Assembly: GCF_036607905.1 (NCBI RefSeq)
Contig: NZ_CP144555.1
Location: 5,208,001-5,272,000 of the forward strand
From: Streptomyces sp. SCSIO 75703
GTDB lineage: Bacteria > Actinomycetota > Actinomycetes > Streptomycetales > Streptomycetaceae
DNA length: 64,000 nucleotides
Direction of reading: 5' to 3'
Shown here: positions 28,164 to 35,977 of the stretch, one piece after another
Numbering within the stretch: the first letter of the stretch is position 1
Layout: every line of letters starts with the position of its first letter
Position numbers and translations under genes: made by a program
Notes under the pieces: model-generated
The model's database searches: none
What the model saw: the letters and a program-made list of their open reading frames with translations, nothing else
What the model was told of the DNA's origin: nothing

Positions 28164-28925
28164 GTGCCCTCGCTCACCGACGCGGCGTTCCTCGACACCA
28201 CCGCCGACCGCCTCGCCGCCCTGCCCACGGTGCGCGCCGTCACCCTCGGCGGCTCCCGCGCCCAGGGCACCCACCGGCCCGACAGCGACTGGGACCTGGC
28301 CGTCTACTACCGGGGCGCCTTCGACCCGGCCGACGTACGCGCCCTCGGCCTGCCCGGAGAGGTCGGCGAGATCGGGTCCTGGGGCGGCGGCGTCTTCAAC
28401 GGGGGAGCGTGGCTGACCATCGACGCGCGCCGGGTCGACCTGCACTACCGCGACCTCGAGGCCGTGGAACGCGAACGGGCGGAAGCCGAGGCGGGCCGTT
28501 TCGCGATCGAGCCGCTGATGTTCCACCTGGCCGGTGTCCCCACGTACCTGCCGGTCGCCGAACTCGCCGTCAACCGGGTGCTGCGGGGCACGCTCCCGCG
28601 CCCCGCCTATCCGGACGCCCTGCGCGTCACCGCCCCCGAGCGCTGGTCAGGCATGGCCACCGCCACCCTCGCCTACGCCAAGGCGGCCCACGCTCCCCGC
28701 GGGGCCGTCACCCAGGTCGCCGGCGCCCTGGCCCTCGCCGCGACCCAGACCGCCCACGCCGTCCTCGCGGCACGCGGGGAGTGGGTGACCAACGAGAAGG
28801 GTCTCCTCGCCCGAGCCGGCCTCGCCGACGCCGTCGACGCGCTGACGACCGGCCTCACCCCGGACCCCACGGCGCTGCTCCACACCCTGACGGAAGCCGA
28901 ACGGCTGCCCCACGCCCGCCCCTGA
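28164..28925 (+). CDS. Nucleotidyltransferase domain protein
   Basis: A 253-aa protein with a minimal nucleotidyltransferase fold: LGGSRAQGTHRPDSDWDLAVYY (about residues 28-49) supplies the GS motif and the paired Asp residues, and a third acidic residue is likely in RVDLHY. The C-terminal half is helical. It resembles aminoglycoside-nucleotidyltransferase-like or antitoxin-like proteins, but no partner gene or resistance role is visible. The GTG at 28164 is chosen for AAGGAG about 10 nt upstream. It lies 60 bp after pip and may be cotranscribed. Confidence 0.85.
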   Translation: MPSLTDAAFLDTTADRLAALPTVRAVTLGGSRAQGTHRPDSDWDLAVYYRGAFDPADVRALGLPGEVGEIGSWGGGVFNGGAWLTIDARRVDLHYRDLEAVERERAEAEAGRFAIEPLMFHLAGVPTYLPVAELAVNRVLRGTLPRPAYPDALRVTAPERWSGMATATLAYAKAAHAPRGAVTQVAGALALAATQTAHAVLAARGEWVTNEKGLLARAGLADAVDALTTGLTPDPTALLHTLTEAERLPHARP

Positions 28926-29074
28926 ACCGGGGCGGGAAAGGGCAGGCCGCCGGGCGGGGCCGGAACGTCCCGGCCCGGTGAACCGGACCTCCCGAAGATC
29001 TTGTGGCCGTTCCGATGAGTTCCTTTCCTCCCGCCGGTCACCATCGGTGACGGACCGTCGCACAGGAGGAACCC

Positions 29075-29767
29075 ATGTCGCTCCCCGAGATCGTTTCGCG
29101 CGCCGACTGGCAGGAGGCGCGCGCCGCCCTGCTGGTCAGGGAGAAGGAGGTCACGCGCGCACGGGACGCGCTCAACGCGGAGCGGCGCGGGCTGCCCATG
29201 GTCGAGGTCGACCGGGAGTACGTCTTCGAGGGCGGTGACGGCAAAGCCACGCTGCTCGACCTCTTCGAGGGCCGGGACCAGCTCGTCGTCCACCACTTCG
29301 TGTTCGCGCCGGGGGAGGAGACCGGCTGCCCCCGCTGCTCGGCCTTCCTGGACCAGATCGGGCACCTGGCGCACCTGCACGCCCGGGGCACGTCGTTCGC
29401 CGTGGTGTCCCGGGTGCCGTACCCGGTGATCCTGCCGTTCAAGGCGCGGATGGGCTGGACCCTGCCCTGGTACTCCTCGTACCTCGGCGACTTCGACGCC
29501 GACTTCGGGGCGGCCGGTGACGGAGGGGAGGGAGAGCGCGGCGGCCGGGCGGGCCTGAGCTGTTTCCTGCGGGACCGCGACCGGGTCTTCCACACGTACG
29601 CGACGTACGGGCGTGGGCTGGAGGGGGTCGGCTCGGCCGCGAGCCTCCTCGACCTGACCGCGCTCGGCCGGCGTGAAGCCTGGGAGCGGCCCGCGGGACG
29701 CGCGTCGGCCGTCGGGACCCTCATGGTGGACGGCACCCTGCGCCATCACGACGAGTACGGCCACTGA
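29075..29767 (+). CDS. DUF899 family thioredoxin-like protein
   Basis: A 230-aa protein of the DUF899 family, predicted thioredoxin-like fold. Landmarks are EKEVTRARDALNAERRGLPMV, the strand-loop HHFVFAPGEETGCPRCSAF with a CxxC (C-P-R-C) at about residue 85, FAVVSRVPYPVI and the C-terminal LDLTALGRREAWE. The ATG follows AGGAGGAACCC, a strong ribosome binding site. The family function is unproven; the CxxC suggests a redox role (inference). Confidence 0.88.
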   Translation: MSLPEIVSRADWQEARAALLVREKEVTRARDALNAERRGLPMVEVDREYVFEGGDGKATLLDLFEGRDQLVVHHFVFAPGEETGCPRCSAFLDQIGHLAHLHARGTSFAVVSRVPYPVILPFKARMGWTLPWYSSYLGDFDADFGAAGDGGEGERGGRAGLSCFLRDRDRVFHTYATYGRGLEGVGSAASLLDLTALGRREAWERPAGRASAVGTLMVDGTLRHHDEYGH

Positions 29768-29919
29768 CACGGTTGGTGAGCGCGCGGAGCGGTGGGTCAC
29801 AGGCCGAACACAGCATGTGGTGAGCGGGTGTCGACTGTGTCTCACTTCGTCACCTCACGCGACTTTCCCTCCCGGCGGGCGTTTGACTCTACGAGTACAG
29901 CGCTGCAGGGAGGTGCGGG

Positions 29920-30108
29920 GTGAACGGCCGGACAGTGCTCGAACGCTTTCCCGCCGGTGGGCCGCGCGGGTCGTGGCCGGCGGAGGAGTTCGCCCACGCG
30001 CGGCGTCAGGAGGGCCTGCCCGCCGAGGTCGTGATGGACCTCGCGTCGGACATGTTCCTGGTCGTCGTCCGGGGTGGCGGGAAGGCAGCGGACGACGCCG
30101 CCGCCTGA
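29920..30108 (+). CDS. Small hypothetical protein
   Basis: A 62-aa frame starting at GTG with a good GGGAGGTG Shine-Dalgarno 5-12 nt upstream. The sequence (MNGRTVLERFPAGG..., ...EVVMDLASDMFLVVV...) has no known motif. The clear ribosome binding site and codon use suggest a genuine small gene. The neighbours do not point to a role. Confidence 0.6.
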   Translation: MNGRTVLERFPAGGPRGSWPAEEFAHARRQEGLPAEVVMDLASDMFLVVVRGGGKAADDAAA

Positions 30109-30246
30109 CGCGCGTGTCGGCACTGTGCCGGCACGCCGTGGCGGGCGCCGCGTTTCGTGCCGCCCGGCGGCGCGTACGCACGGTTCCGGGCGTGTCGGGC
30201 TCCGGCCGCACCGGCCCGGGGAGCCGCCGCCCCTGTGGCCCGTCCG

Positions 30247-30681
30247 TCAGGCGGTCACCGGACGCGACCACGTCGGAGTCGTCCCGGTCAGCCGGCACAG
30301 CGCCAGGTAGAGCGGGATCGGCGGGGTGTAGGGGACCGTGTCGTCCGGCCGGTGGATCAGGCCGGGCACCGCGGGAGTGTCGGGGACGACCGCGCCGGTG
30401 GCGTACCGTGCGGGCGCGGGCCACTCCAGCGCGTAGTCGGAATCGGACGGGACGATCCACCACCAGTGCGCCTCGTCGGCGTAGACGCACCCGACCCGCG
30501 GCAGCCGCGGCATCACCAGGGGGCCGAACCGGGCGGGCACCGCCACCGCGTCGCAGCCCAACGGGGCCGTCATGCCGTCCGGCACGGGCAGCCGTCGGGG
30601 TGCCGCGGGTGCGCGCCGGCCACGTTGCAGCCGGATCAGCGTGTCCAGGCCGAGCGGACGGCCGCCCGGCACCGTGCTCAT
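30247..30681 (-). CDS. Hypothetical protein coupled to the anti-sigma-like ATPase
   Basis: A 144-aa protein of unknown family. It contains an unusual aromatic patch, CVYADEAHWWWIVPSDSDY, around residues 65-84. Its ATG (30681) overlaps the stop of the upstream ATPase gene as ATGA, so the two are translationally coupled. A GTG two codons earlier is an alternative start. No membrane segments or signal peptide are visible. Confidence 0.8.
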   Translation of the reverse strand: MSTVPGGRPLGLDTLIRLQRGRRAPAAPRRLPVPDGMTAPLGCDAVAVPARFGPLVMPRLPRVGCVYADEAHWWWIVPSDSDYALEWPAPARYATGAVVPDTPAVPGLIHRPDDTVPYTPPIPLYLALCRLTGTTPTWSRPVTA

Positions 30682-31319
30682 CGCCACGGGGCCCCCGTTC
30701 CGGGGGGCGGAGTCCGGCGGTAGCCCTCCGCGGCGCCCCCGTTCTCCGTACCGTCGGTCGGTCCGGGCTTCGGGCGCGCGCCCCAGCCCAGGTCGTTCCG
30801 CGGCCCCGAGTGGTCGCGCGGTGTGTCGCCCTTGTGCGGCAGCTCGGCCCAGACCAGCAGTCCCGGACCGTGTTCGTGCGCGCCCCATGCCTCGCACAGG
30901 GCGTCGACCAGCAGGAGACCCCGGCCGTGCTCGTCCTCGGGCTGCTGGTCGGCCGACGGTCGCGGCTGACCGGGCGCGCAGCCCTCGTCACGGACGGCTA
31001 TCCGGACGAGATCGTCATCGCCGTGCAGCTCGCACACGATGTGCCGGCTCGCGGTGTGCACGATCGCGTTCGTCACCAGCTCGGAGACGACCAGGGCCGC
31101 GGTGTCGCAGAGGTCCTCGCACACCGACCAGCCGGTCAGCCGGGCTCTTGTCAGGCGTCTGGCCTGCGCGGGAGAGCCTGGATGTGCGGCCAGCTCGAAA
31201 CGGAACCGGCGCTCGGCGGCCACGGCCCCCGAGGGGCCGGCCGTCAGAGTCGCGCCACGGCCCAGGCGGCCCGCGGTGGCGTCTGTTCCTAAAGGCGGGG
31301 ACGGAATCACGCTTGCCAC
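30678..31319 (-). CDS. HATPase_c anti-sigma-factor-like ATP-binding protein
   Basis: A 213-aa GHKL-type ATPase of the RsbW/SpoIIAB-like group. The N box is SELVTNAIVHT and the G1 box VRDEGC, followed by HGRGLLLVDALCEAWG. The C-terminal 40 residues are Pro/Gly-rich. Such single-domain proteins sit beside XRE/DUF397 pairs in Streptomyces (WhiJ/AbaA-like loci). The GTG at 31319 (VASVIPSP) is chosen for the GGCGGGG upstream; GTG 31310 and TTG 31346 are alternatives. It is divergent from the XRE gene with a 247-bp control region between. Confidence 0.88.
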   Translation of the reverse strand: MASVIPSPPLGTDATAGRLGRGATLTAGPSGAVAAERRFRFELAAHPGSPAQARRLTRARLTGWSVCEDLCDTAALVVSELVTNAIVHTASRHIVCELHGDDDLVRIAVRDEGCAPGQPRPSADQQPEDEHGRGLLLVDALCEAWGAHEHGPGLLVWAELPHKGDTPRDHSGPRNDLGWGARPKPGPTDGTENGGAAEGYRRTPPPGTGAPWR

Positions 31320-31335
31320 TATCGCCCCGCCGTGA

Positions 31336-31350
31336 ACACTTGGCAAGTGT
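31336..31350. promoter_or_regulatory. Operator-like palindrome ACACTT-GGC-AAGTGT
   Basis: A perfect 6-bp dyad with a 3-bp centre, 16 bp upstream of the ATPase GTG and in the divergent promoter region of the XRE regulator. Confidence 0.55.
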
Positions 31351-31371
31351 CACTCTGAAAATTGCAGAGTG
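31351..31371. promoter_or_regulatory. Operator-like dyad CACTCTG-N7-CAGAGTG
   Basis: Perfect 7-bp arms around AAAATTG, directly abutting the previous palindrome. The AT-rich centre stands out from the surroundings. Confidence 0.55.
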
Positions 31372-31459
31372 CTGGGTGACGGTCTGGACGGACATGGCAC
31401 ACTGCTCGCAACAGCACGTCGAGCGGCGCCACTTCAGACCATCGAACATCCGCCCGGAG

Positions 31460-31479
31460 ATTCGAAAAGGTCTTCGAAT
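31460..31479. promoter_or_regulatory. Operator-like dyad ATTCGAA-N6-TTCGAAT
   Basis: Perfect 7-bp arms with a 6-bp centre, about 90 bp upstream of the XRE gene start. Confidence 0.5.
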
Positions 31480-31566
31480 GGCGCCGCAGGGCTGTCCGCG
31501 CACCGCGGCCGGACCCGCACGACCGTGATCACAAGGACTTTCAGCACTCTCTGGGAGGTGGGGCGG

Positions 31567-32427
31567 GTGAGCGAGCCCAGATCCGCGCCGACGGTCGGCC
31601 AGGTCGTCCTCGGCCGGCGCCTGCTGGACCTGCGGGAACGCGCGGGCCTCAAACGCGAGGAGGCCGCCCGCATCCTGCACGTCGCCCCGGCGACGGTCCG
31701 CCGCATGGAGACGGCCGAGGTCGCGCTCAAGATCCCGTACCTCCAGCTCCTGCTGCAGGCGTACGGCGTCGCCGACGACGAGGCCGCCGCCTTCGTCCGG
31801 CTGGCCGAGGACGCCAACAAGCCCGGCTGGTGGCAGCGCTTCCACGACATCCTCCCCGGCTGGTTCTCCATGTACGTCAGCCTGGAGGGCGCCGCCGCCC
31901 TCATCCGCTCCTACGAGCCCCACTTCGTCCCCGGCCTGCTCCAGACCGAGGACTACGCGCGCGGCGTGCTGCGCTCCGGTGCCATAGGCCAGACCCGGCC
32001 CGAGGACATCGAGCGCCACATCGACCTGCGCATGCGACGTCAGGAACTCCTGACCCGCGAGGACGCGCCCAGGCTCTGGGCCGTCATGGACGAGACCGCC
32101 CTGCGCCGGCCGGTCGGCGACCCGGAGGTGATGCGGGCCCAGATCGACAAACTGCTCGACGCCACGAAGCTGCCCAACGTGACGCTGCAGGTGGCCCCGT
32201 TCGCCAACGGGCCGCACCCCGGCACGTACGGGCCCTTCGTGCTGTTCCGATTCGCCGTGCCGGAACTCCCGGACATGGTCTACAGCGAGTACCTGACCGG
32301 CGCCGTCTACCTGGACGCGCGTGCCGAGGTGTCCACTCACCTCGAGGTCATGGACCGCATGGCGGCGCAGGCCGCCACGGCACATCGCACGAAGGAGATC
32401 CTCCGGGATCTCCGCAAGGAGCTGTGA
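31567..32427 (+). CDS. XRE-family regulator with DUF5753 domain
   Basis: A 286-aa transcription regulator. The N-terminal helix-turn-helix (about 10-65) reads LGRRLLDLRERAGLKREEAA...VAPATVRRME. The rest is a DUF5753 domain, marked by SYEPHFVPGLLQTEDYARGVL and the late YGPFVLFRF. This architecture is that of WhiJ/AbaA-OrfA-like regulators, which act with a DUF397 protein in the control of development and antibiotics in Streptomyces. GTG 31567 is preferred; GTG 31558 in frame is possible. The DUF397 gene starts one base after the stop. Confidence 0.92.
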   Translation: MSEPRSAPTVGQVVLGRRLLDLRERAGLKREEAARILHVAPATVRRMETAEVALKIPYLQLLLQAYGVADDEAAAFVRLAEDANKPGWWQRFHDILPGWFSMYVSLEGAAALIRSYEPHFVPGLLQTEDYARGVLRSGAIGQTRPEDIERHIDLRMRRQELLTREDAPRLWAVMDETALRRPVGDPEVMRAQIDKLLDATKLPNVTLQVAPFANGPHPGTYGPFVLFRFAVPELPDMVYSEYLTGAVYLDARAEVSTHLEVMDRMAAQAATAHRTKEILRDLRKEL

Positions 32428-32703
32428 ATGAACCAGATCACGACCCAGCGTTCCCCGAGGACGTGCGGTCAGCGGATATACAACGGCATGCCGGCGCGCG
32501 AGCTGGGAAGCGAGGGCTGGCACAAGCCGTGGAGCGGAGGGAACGGAGGGAACTGCCTGGAGGCGATGAAGCTCTCCGACGGCCGCATCGCGGTACGGCA
32601 GTCCACCGACCCCGACGGACCCGCGCTGATCTACACCTCCGCCGAGATGACGGCGTTCATCGAAGGAGCCAAGGCCGGAGAGGCGGATTTCCTGCTCTCC
32701 TGA
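32428..32703 (+). CDS. DUF397 family protein
   Basis: A 91-aa small protein. The DUF397 core is visible: WHKPWSGGNGGNCLEAM, VRQSTDPDGPALIYTSAEM and AFIEGAKAGEADFL. The ATG directly follows the TGA of the XRE gene, with AAGGAG inside the upstream gene's end. DUF397 proteins pair with XRE/DUF5753 regulators and are thought to modulate their DNA binding. The N-terminal 25 residues are longer than in the shortest family members. Confidence 0.92.
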   Translation: MNQITTQRSPRTCGQRIYNGMPARELGSEGWHKPWSGGNGGNCLEAMKLSDGRIAVRQSTDPDGPALIYTSAEMTAFIEGAKAGEADFLLS

Positions 32704-33085
32704 AACGCGCGCCCTGTTAAGCCTTGTTTAAGCTGCTTTTCTTGTCGTAACACCGTTTCCTTTCCTTCTCCTTCCTTCTCTTTCTTTCTCCTTCGGTCCC
32801 GGTCCGTCAGTTCCCCCGTTTCCCGTTCCGCTCTGTTCGGTCGCTCCGCCGCTCTCCCTCCCGGAAGCGCGGGGGAGTGCCGGGAGGTGATCACCGCCCG
32901 TCCGCCGGATCCTCCGGTCGCCGCCGCAACACACCCCGACACCCCGCTCCCGACGGGACCCGGCCTTCCCGGCCGCGCACCCCGTACGCCGGGGTGCGCG
33001 GTGCCCGCGGCGGCCGCCTGGGGCGGCGGCCCGGGGCGGGAGCGGCAGGCGGGCGCGGGACCGGGGGAGCGGTGGACCTCCTCCC
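32704..33085. other. 382-bp convergent intergenic region with a polypyrimidine tract
   Basis: Between DUF397 (+) and gltD (-). A C/T-only stretch at 32755-32795 within a pyrimidine-rich 32735-32830 is unusual for this genome. TTAAGC occurs twice at the 5' end (32718-32732). No gene is apparent. Confidence 0.7.
32974..33000. terminator. Bidirectional hairpin terminator
   Basis: A perfect 10-bp stem CGCGCACCCC/GGGGTGCGCG with a 7-nt loop, about 85 bp downstream of gltD and 270 bp past DUF397. Confidence 0.6.
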
Positions 33086-34576
33086 TCAGGCCGTCAGCGG
33101 ACGGTCCGAGGGGCCGATGGGCGCCGGCAGCCGCGTGTCCCCGCCCGTCAGACGGCGGTCGACGGCCGCCGCCACCGCCCGTCCCTCGGCGATCGCCCAC
33201 ACGATGAGCGACTGCCCGCGAGCGGCGTCCCCGGCGGCGAACACGCCGGGGACGTTGGTCTCGAAGTCCTCGTCGCGGGCGATCGTCCCGCGCGGGTCCA
33301 CCGCCAGCCCCAGCCGGTCGATCAGCCCGTCACCGCGATCCGGCCCCGAGAAACCGAGCGCGAGCAGCACCAGATCCGCCGGGAGCGTCCGCTCGGTCCC
33401 CGGCACCGGACGCCGGGCCGTGTCCACCCCGACCAGGCACACCGACCGCACGTGTCCCTCCGCGTCACCGGCGAGACGCAGTGCCGACGCCGCGAACAGG
33501 CGCGCGTCCGCCTCCGCCTCCGGAGCGGACCGCAGGTGCTCCGCCTCCTCGTGCGCGACCGAGAGCCGGTACACCTTCGGGTACGTAGGCCACGGCTCGG
33601 CCCCCTGATCGCGGTGGGCGCCCGGCCGTCCGTAGATGTCCAGTTGGGTCACCGAGGCGGGTCCCTCGCGCACCGCCGTGCCGAGGCAGTCCGCGCCCGT
33701 GTCACCCCCGCCGACGATCACCACGTGCTTCCCGGCCGCCGACAGCGGGGACACCTCCAGGTCCCCCTCGCACACCCGGTTGGCCAGCGGCAGGTACTCC
33801 ATCGCCTGGTGGACTCCTGCCAACTCCCGCCCCGGCACGTCCAGTTCGCGCCAGGCGGCGGCGCCCGTCGTGATCAGCACCGCGTCGTGGCGGGCCCGCA
33901 GCGCGGCGGCGTCGACGTCCCGCCCGATCTCCGTCGACGGACGGAACACCGTGCCCTCGGCGCGCATCTGGCCGATGCGCCGGTCCAGCCGGTGCTTCTC
34001 CATCTTGAACGCCGGTATCCCGTACCGCATCAGGCCGCCGAGCCGGTCCGCCCGCTCGTAGACGGCGACCGTGTGTCCGGCGCGGGTGAGCTGCTGGGCC
34101 GCCGCCAGCCCGGCGGGGCCCGAGCCGATCACCGCCACCGTGCGGCCGGTGAGCCGGTCCGGCGGGCGCGGCGGGAGGAAGCCCTCCTCCCAGGCCTTGT
34201 CGGCGATCGCGCACTCGACGTTCTTGATGGTGACGGCCGGCTGGTTGATGGCGAGCACACACCCCGTCTCGCAGGGTGCCGGACACAACCGGCCCGTGAA
34301 CTCCGGGAAGTTGTTCGTCGCGTGCAGCCGCTCGCTCGCCGCCCGCCAGTCGTCGCGGGAGACCAGGACGTTCCAGTCCGGGATCAGATTGCCCAGGGGA
34401 CAGGCGTCGTGGCAGAAGGGGATGCCGCAGTCCATGCAGCGCCCCGCCTGCCGGCCGGCCAGGGGCAGCAGCGCGCCCGGCACGTACACCTCGTGCCAGT
34501 CCCGGACGCGCTCCCCGGGCGCCCTGCGGGGCCACTCCTCGCGGGGGGTGCTCATGAATCCCTGGGGATCGGCCAT
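33086..34576 (-). CDS. gltD: Glutamate synthase small-subunit-like oxidoreductase (orphan)
   Basis: A 496-aa flavoprotein of the GltD family, which passes NADPH electrons to the large subunit. N-terminal Fe-S cysteines lie in GRCMDCGIPFCHDACPLGN and LCPAPCETGC. The FAD-binding VAVIGSGPAGLAAAQQL (about 150) and NADPH-binding VVIVGGGDTGADCLG follow, and the C-terminal FAAGDAARGQSL closes the FAD site. The ATG at 34576 follows AAGGGAG. No gltB is adjacent, so it is a stand-alone copy that may serve another partner. Confidence 0.92.
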   Translation of the reverse strand: MADPQGFMSTPREEWPRRAPGERVRDWHEVYVPGALLPLAGRQAGRCMDCGIPFCHDACPLGNLIPDWNVLVSRDDWRAASERLHATNNFPEFTGRLCPAPCETGCVLAINQPAVTIKNVECAIADKAWEEGFLPPRPPDRLTGRTVAVIGSGPAGLAAAQQLTRAGHTVAVYERADRLGGLMRYGIPAFKMEKHRLDRRIGQMRAEGTVFRPSTEIGRDVDAAALRARHDAVLITTGAAAWRELDVPGRELAGVHQAMEYLPLANRVCEGDLEVSPLSAAGKHVVIVGGGDTGADCLGTAVREGPASVTQLDIYGRPGAHRDQGAEPWPTYPKVYRLSVAHEEAEHLRSAPEAEADARLFAASALRLAGDAEGHVRSVCLVGVDTARRPVPGTERTLPADLVLLALGFSGPDRGDGLIDRLGLAVDPRGTIARDEDFETNVPGVFAAGDAARGQSLIVWAIAEGRAVAAAVDRRLTGGDTRLPAPIGPSDRPLTA

Positions 34577-35140
34577 GGCCGTCTCCCTTGCGTGCGCGGA
34601 TGACAGGCCGTGCCTCGGCGTGCGGCGCTCCTGCGGCCACGATACGTCCCCCGGGCCCGGCCCGCAGGACGCCGCGGGAGGCCGCTCCGGGCGCATCGTC
34701 GCAGGACAGCGGCCCGATCACACGGTCACCCGCCTTCGCGGGCCCGGCGCCCGCGGCGCACGTGGACACCGGTTCACCCGGCCCTCGTGGATCCGGCACG
34801 GCCGGTTCCGGGCCCGGGAGCGCCCGCCCCTCGCGTCTCCGGCCGCGCGCACTCCGTGTGCGGGGCCGGGTGTCGCCCGCCCTCCCGGCCACGCGGGCCG
34901 CGATGGCCCCGCCCGGGCTTCCCGGGCCCCGGCAGCTCCCTGGGTCCGCCACGGCCGGGGCCCCTGGGCACCTGCCAGGGCGGAGCGGCGGCGGCCGTTT
35001 TCCTGGCGGCGGCGGCCCACCGGTACCGGCACGGTCGTCCCTCGTCACGGCCGGCCCCGGCTCCCGGACACCCGCTGCCGACGGGCGCCCGCGCGCGGCC
35101 CTCCGGGCAGCCCGCCCGGCGGACGGCGCATCATGGGCCC
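34577..35140. other. 564-bp intergenic region, nothing recognised
   Basis: Between gltD (-) and the uridine-kinase-like gene (+), divergent. No clear promoter, dyad or gene was found; the open frames on both strands are Arg/Pro/Gly-rich shadows without ribosome binding sites. Confidence 0.5.
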
Positions 35141-35773
35141 GTGCGACTGGAAGCGATCACCTGGGACCGGCTCGGCGACCGCATCGCCGACAGACTGCTC
35201 GACCTGGAACCGGCCGATGCCGCCCCCTGGCGCCGCGTCGCCGTCGACGGCGCCCCCGCCGCCCGCCCCGGCGACCTCGCCGAACGGGTCGCCGAGGCGC
35301 TGCGGCTGCGCGGACGCCCCAGCCTCGTCGTCGGCGCGGACGGTTTCCTGCGCCCCGCCTCGGTCCGCCTGGAATACGGCCACCGGGACGTCGACGCCTA
35401 CTACGACGGCTGGTACGACACCGGCGCCCTGTGGCGTGAGGTCTTCGACCCCCTCCGGCCGGGCGGAAACGGGCGGGTGCTGCCCGACCTGTGGGACCCG
35501 GTCACCGACCGCGCCACCCGGAGCCCCTACACCGACCTGCCGCCGGGCGGCGTTCTGCTGCTGCACGGTCCCCTCCTGCTGCGTCACTGGTTCCCCTTCG
35601 ACCTGAGCGTGCATCTCCTCCTCTCCCCGGGCGCCCTGCGCCGCCGCACGCCCGACAGCGAGCACTGGACCCTGCCCGCCTACGAACGCTACGAACAGGA
35701 GGCCGACCCCTCCGGCACCGCCGACGTCCTGGTGCGCGCCGACGATCCCCGCCGCCCGGCGTGGAGCGGCTGA
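35141..35773 (+). CDS. Uridine-kinase-like protein lacking the P-loop
   Basis: A 210-aa protein resembling the uridine kinase-like group of actinomycetes: VAVDGAPAARPGDLAERVAEAL (about residues 29-50), VVGADGFLRPASVRLEYGHRD, and LLLHGPLLLRHWFPFDLSVHLLLSP. The segment expected to be the Walker A (G-x4-G-K-S/T) reads GAPAARPGD, with no Lys-Ser/Thr, so kinase activity is doubtful. The start is the GTG at 35141, as fixed by the family N-terminus. It is a single gene between two minus-strand genes. Confidence 0.8.
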   Translation: MRLEAITWDRLGDRIADRLLDLEPADAAPWRRVAVDGAPAARPGDLAERVAEALRLRGRPSLVVGADGFLRPASVRLEYGHRDVDAYYDGWYDTGALWREVFDPLRPGGNGRVLPDLWDPVTDRATRSPYTDLPPGGVLLLHGPLLLRHWFPFDLSVHLLLSPGALRRRTPDSEHWTLPAYERYEQEADPSGTADVLVRADDPRRPAWSG

Positions 35774-35977
35774 GCCCCCCCGGATCCGGCGGCACGGGCG
35801 ATGTCACCGGACCGTCCCTCACGGGACCCGCGGGACGGGGCGACGGGACGTGACCGGCCCCACGGACGGGGTGGCACGGCACGCGTGGACGGAGCCGGCG
35901 GCGCCGCCGGACCGGCGCGAGCGAGGCCGTCCGGTGGGGAGACGTGCCGGGCGGGCGTGGACGGACCGGCCGCCGGG

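Noticed and set aside
34610..35140. An N-terminal extension of the uridine-kinase-like protein by 177 codons
   Set aside because: The extension is Arg/Pro-rich and unlike any domain, and family homology begins at the GTG at 35141.
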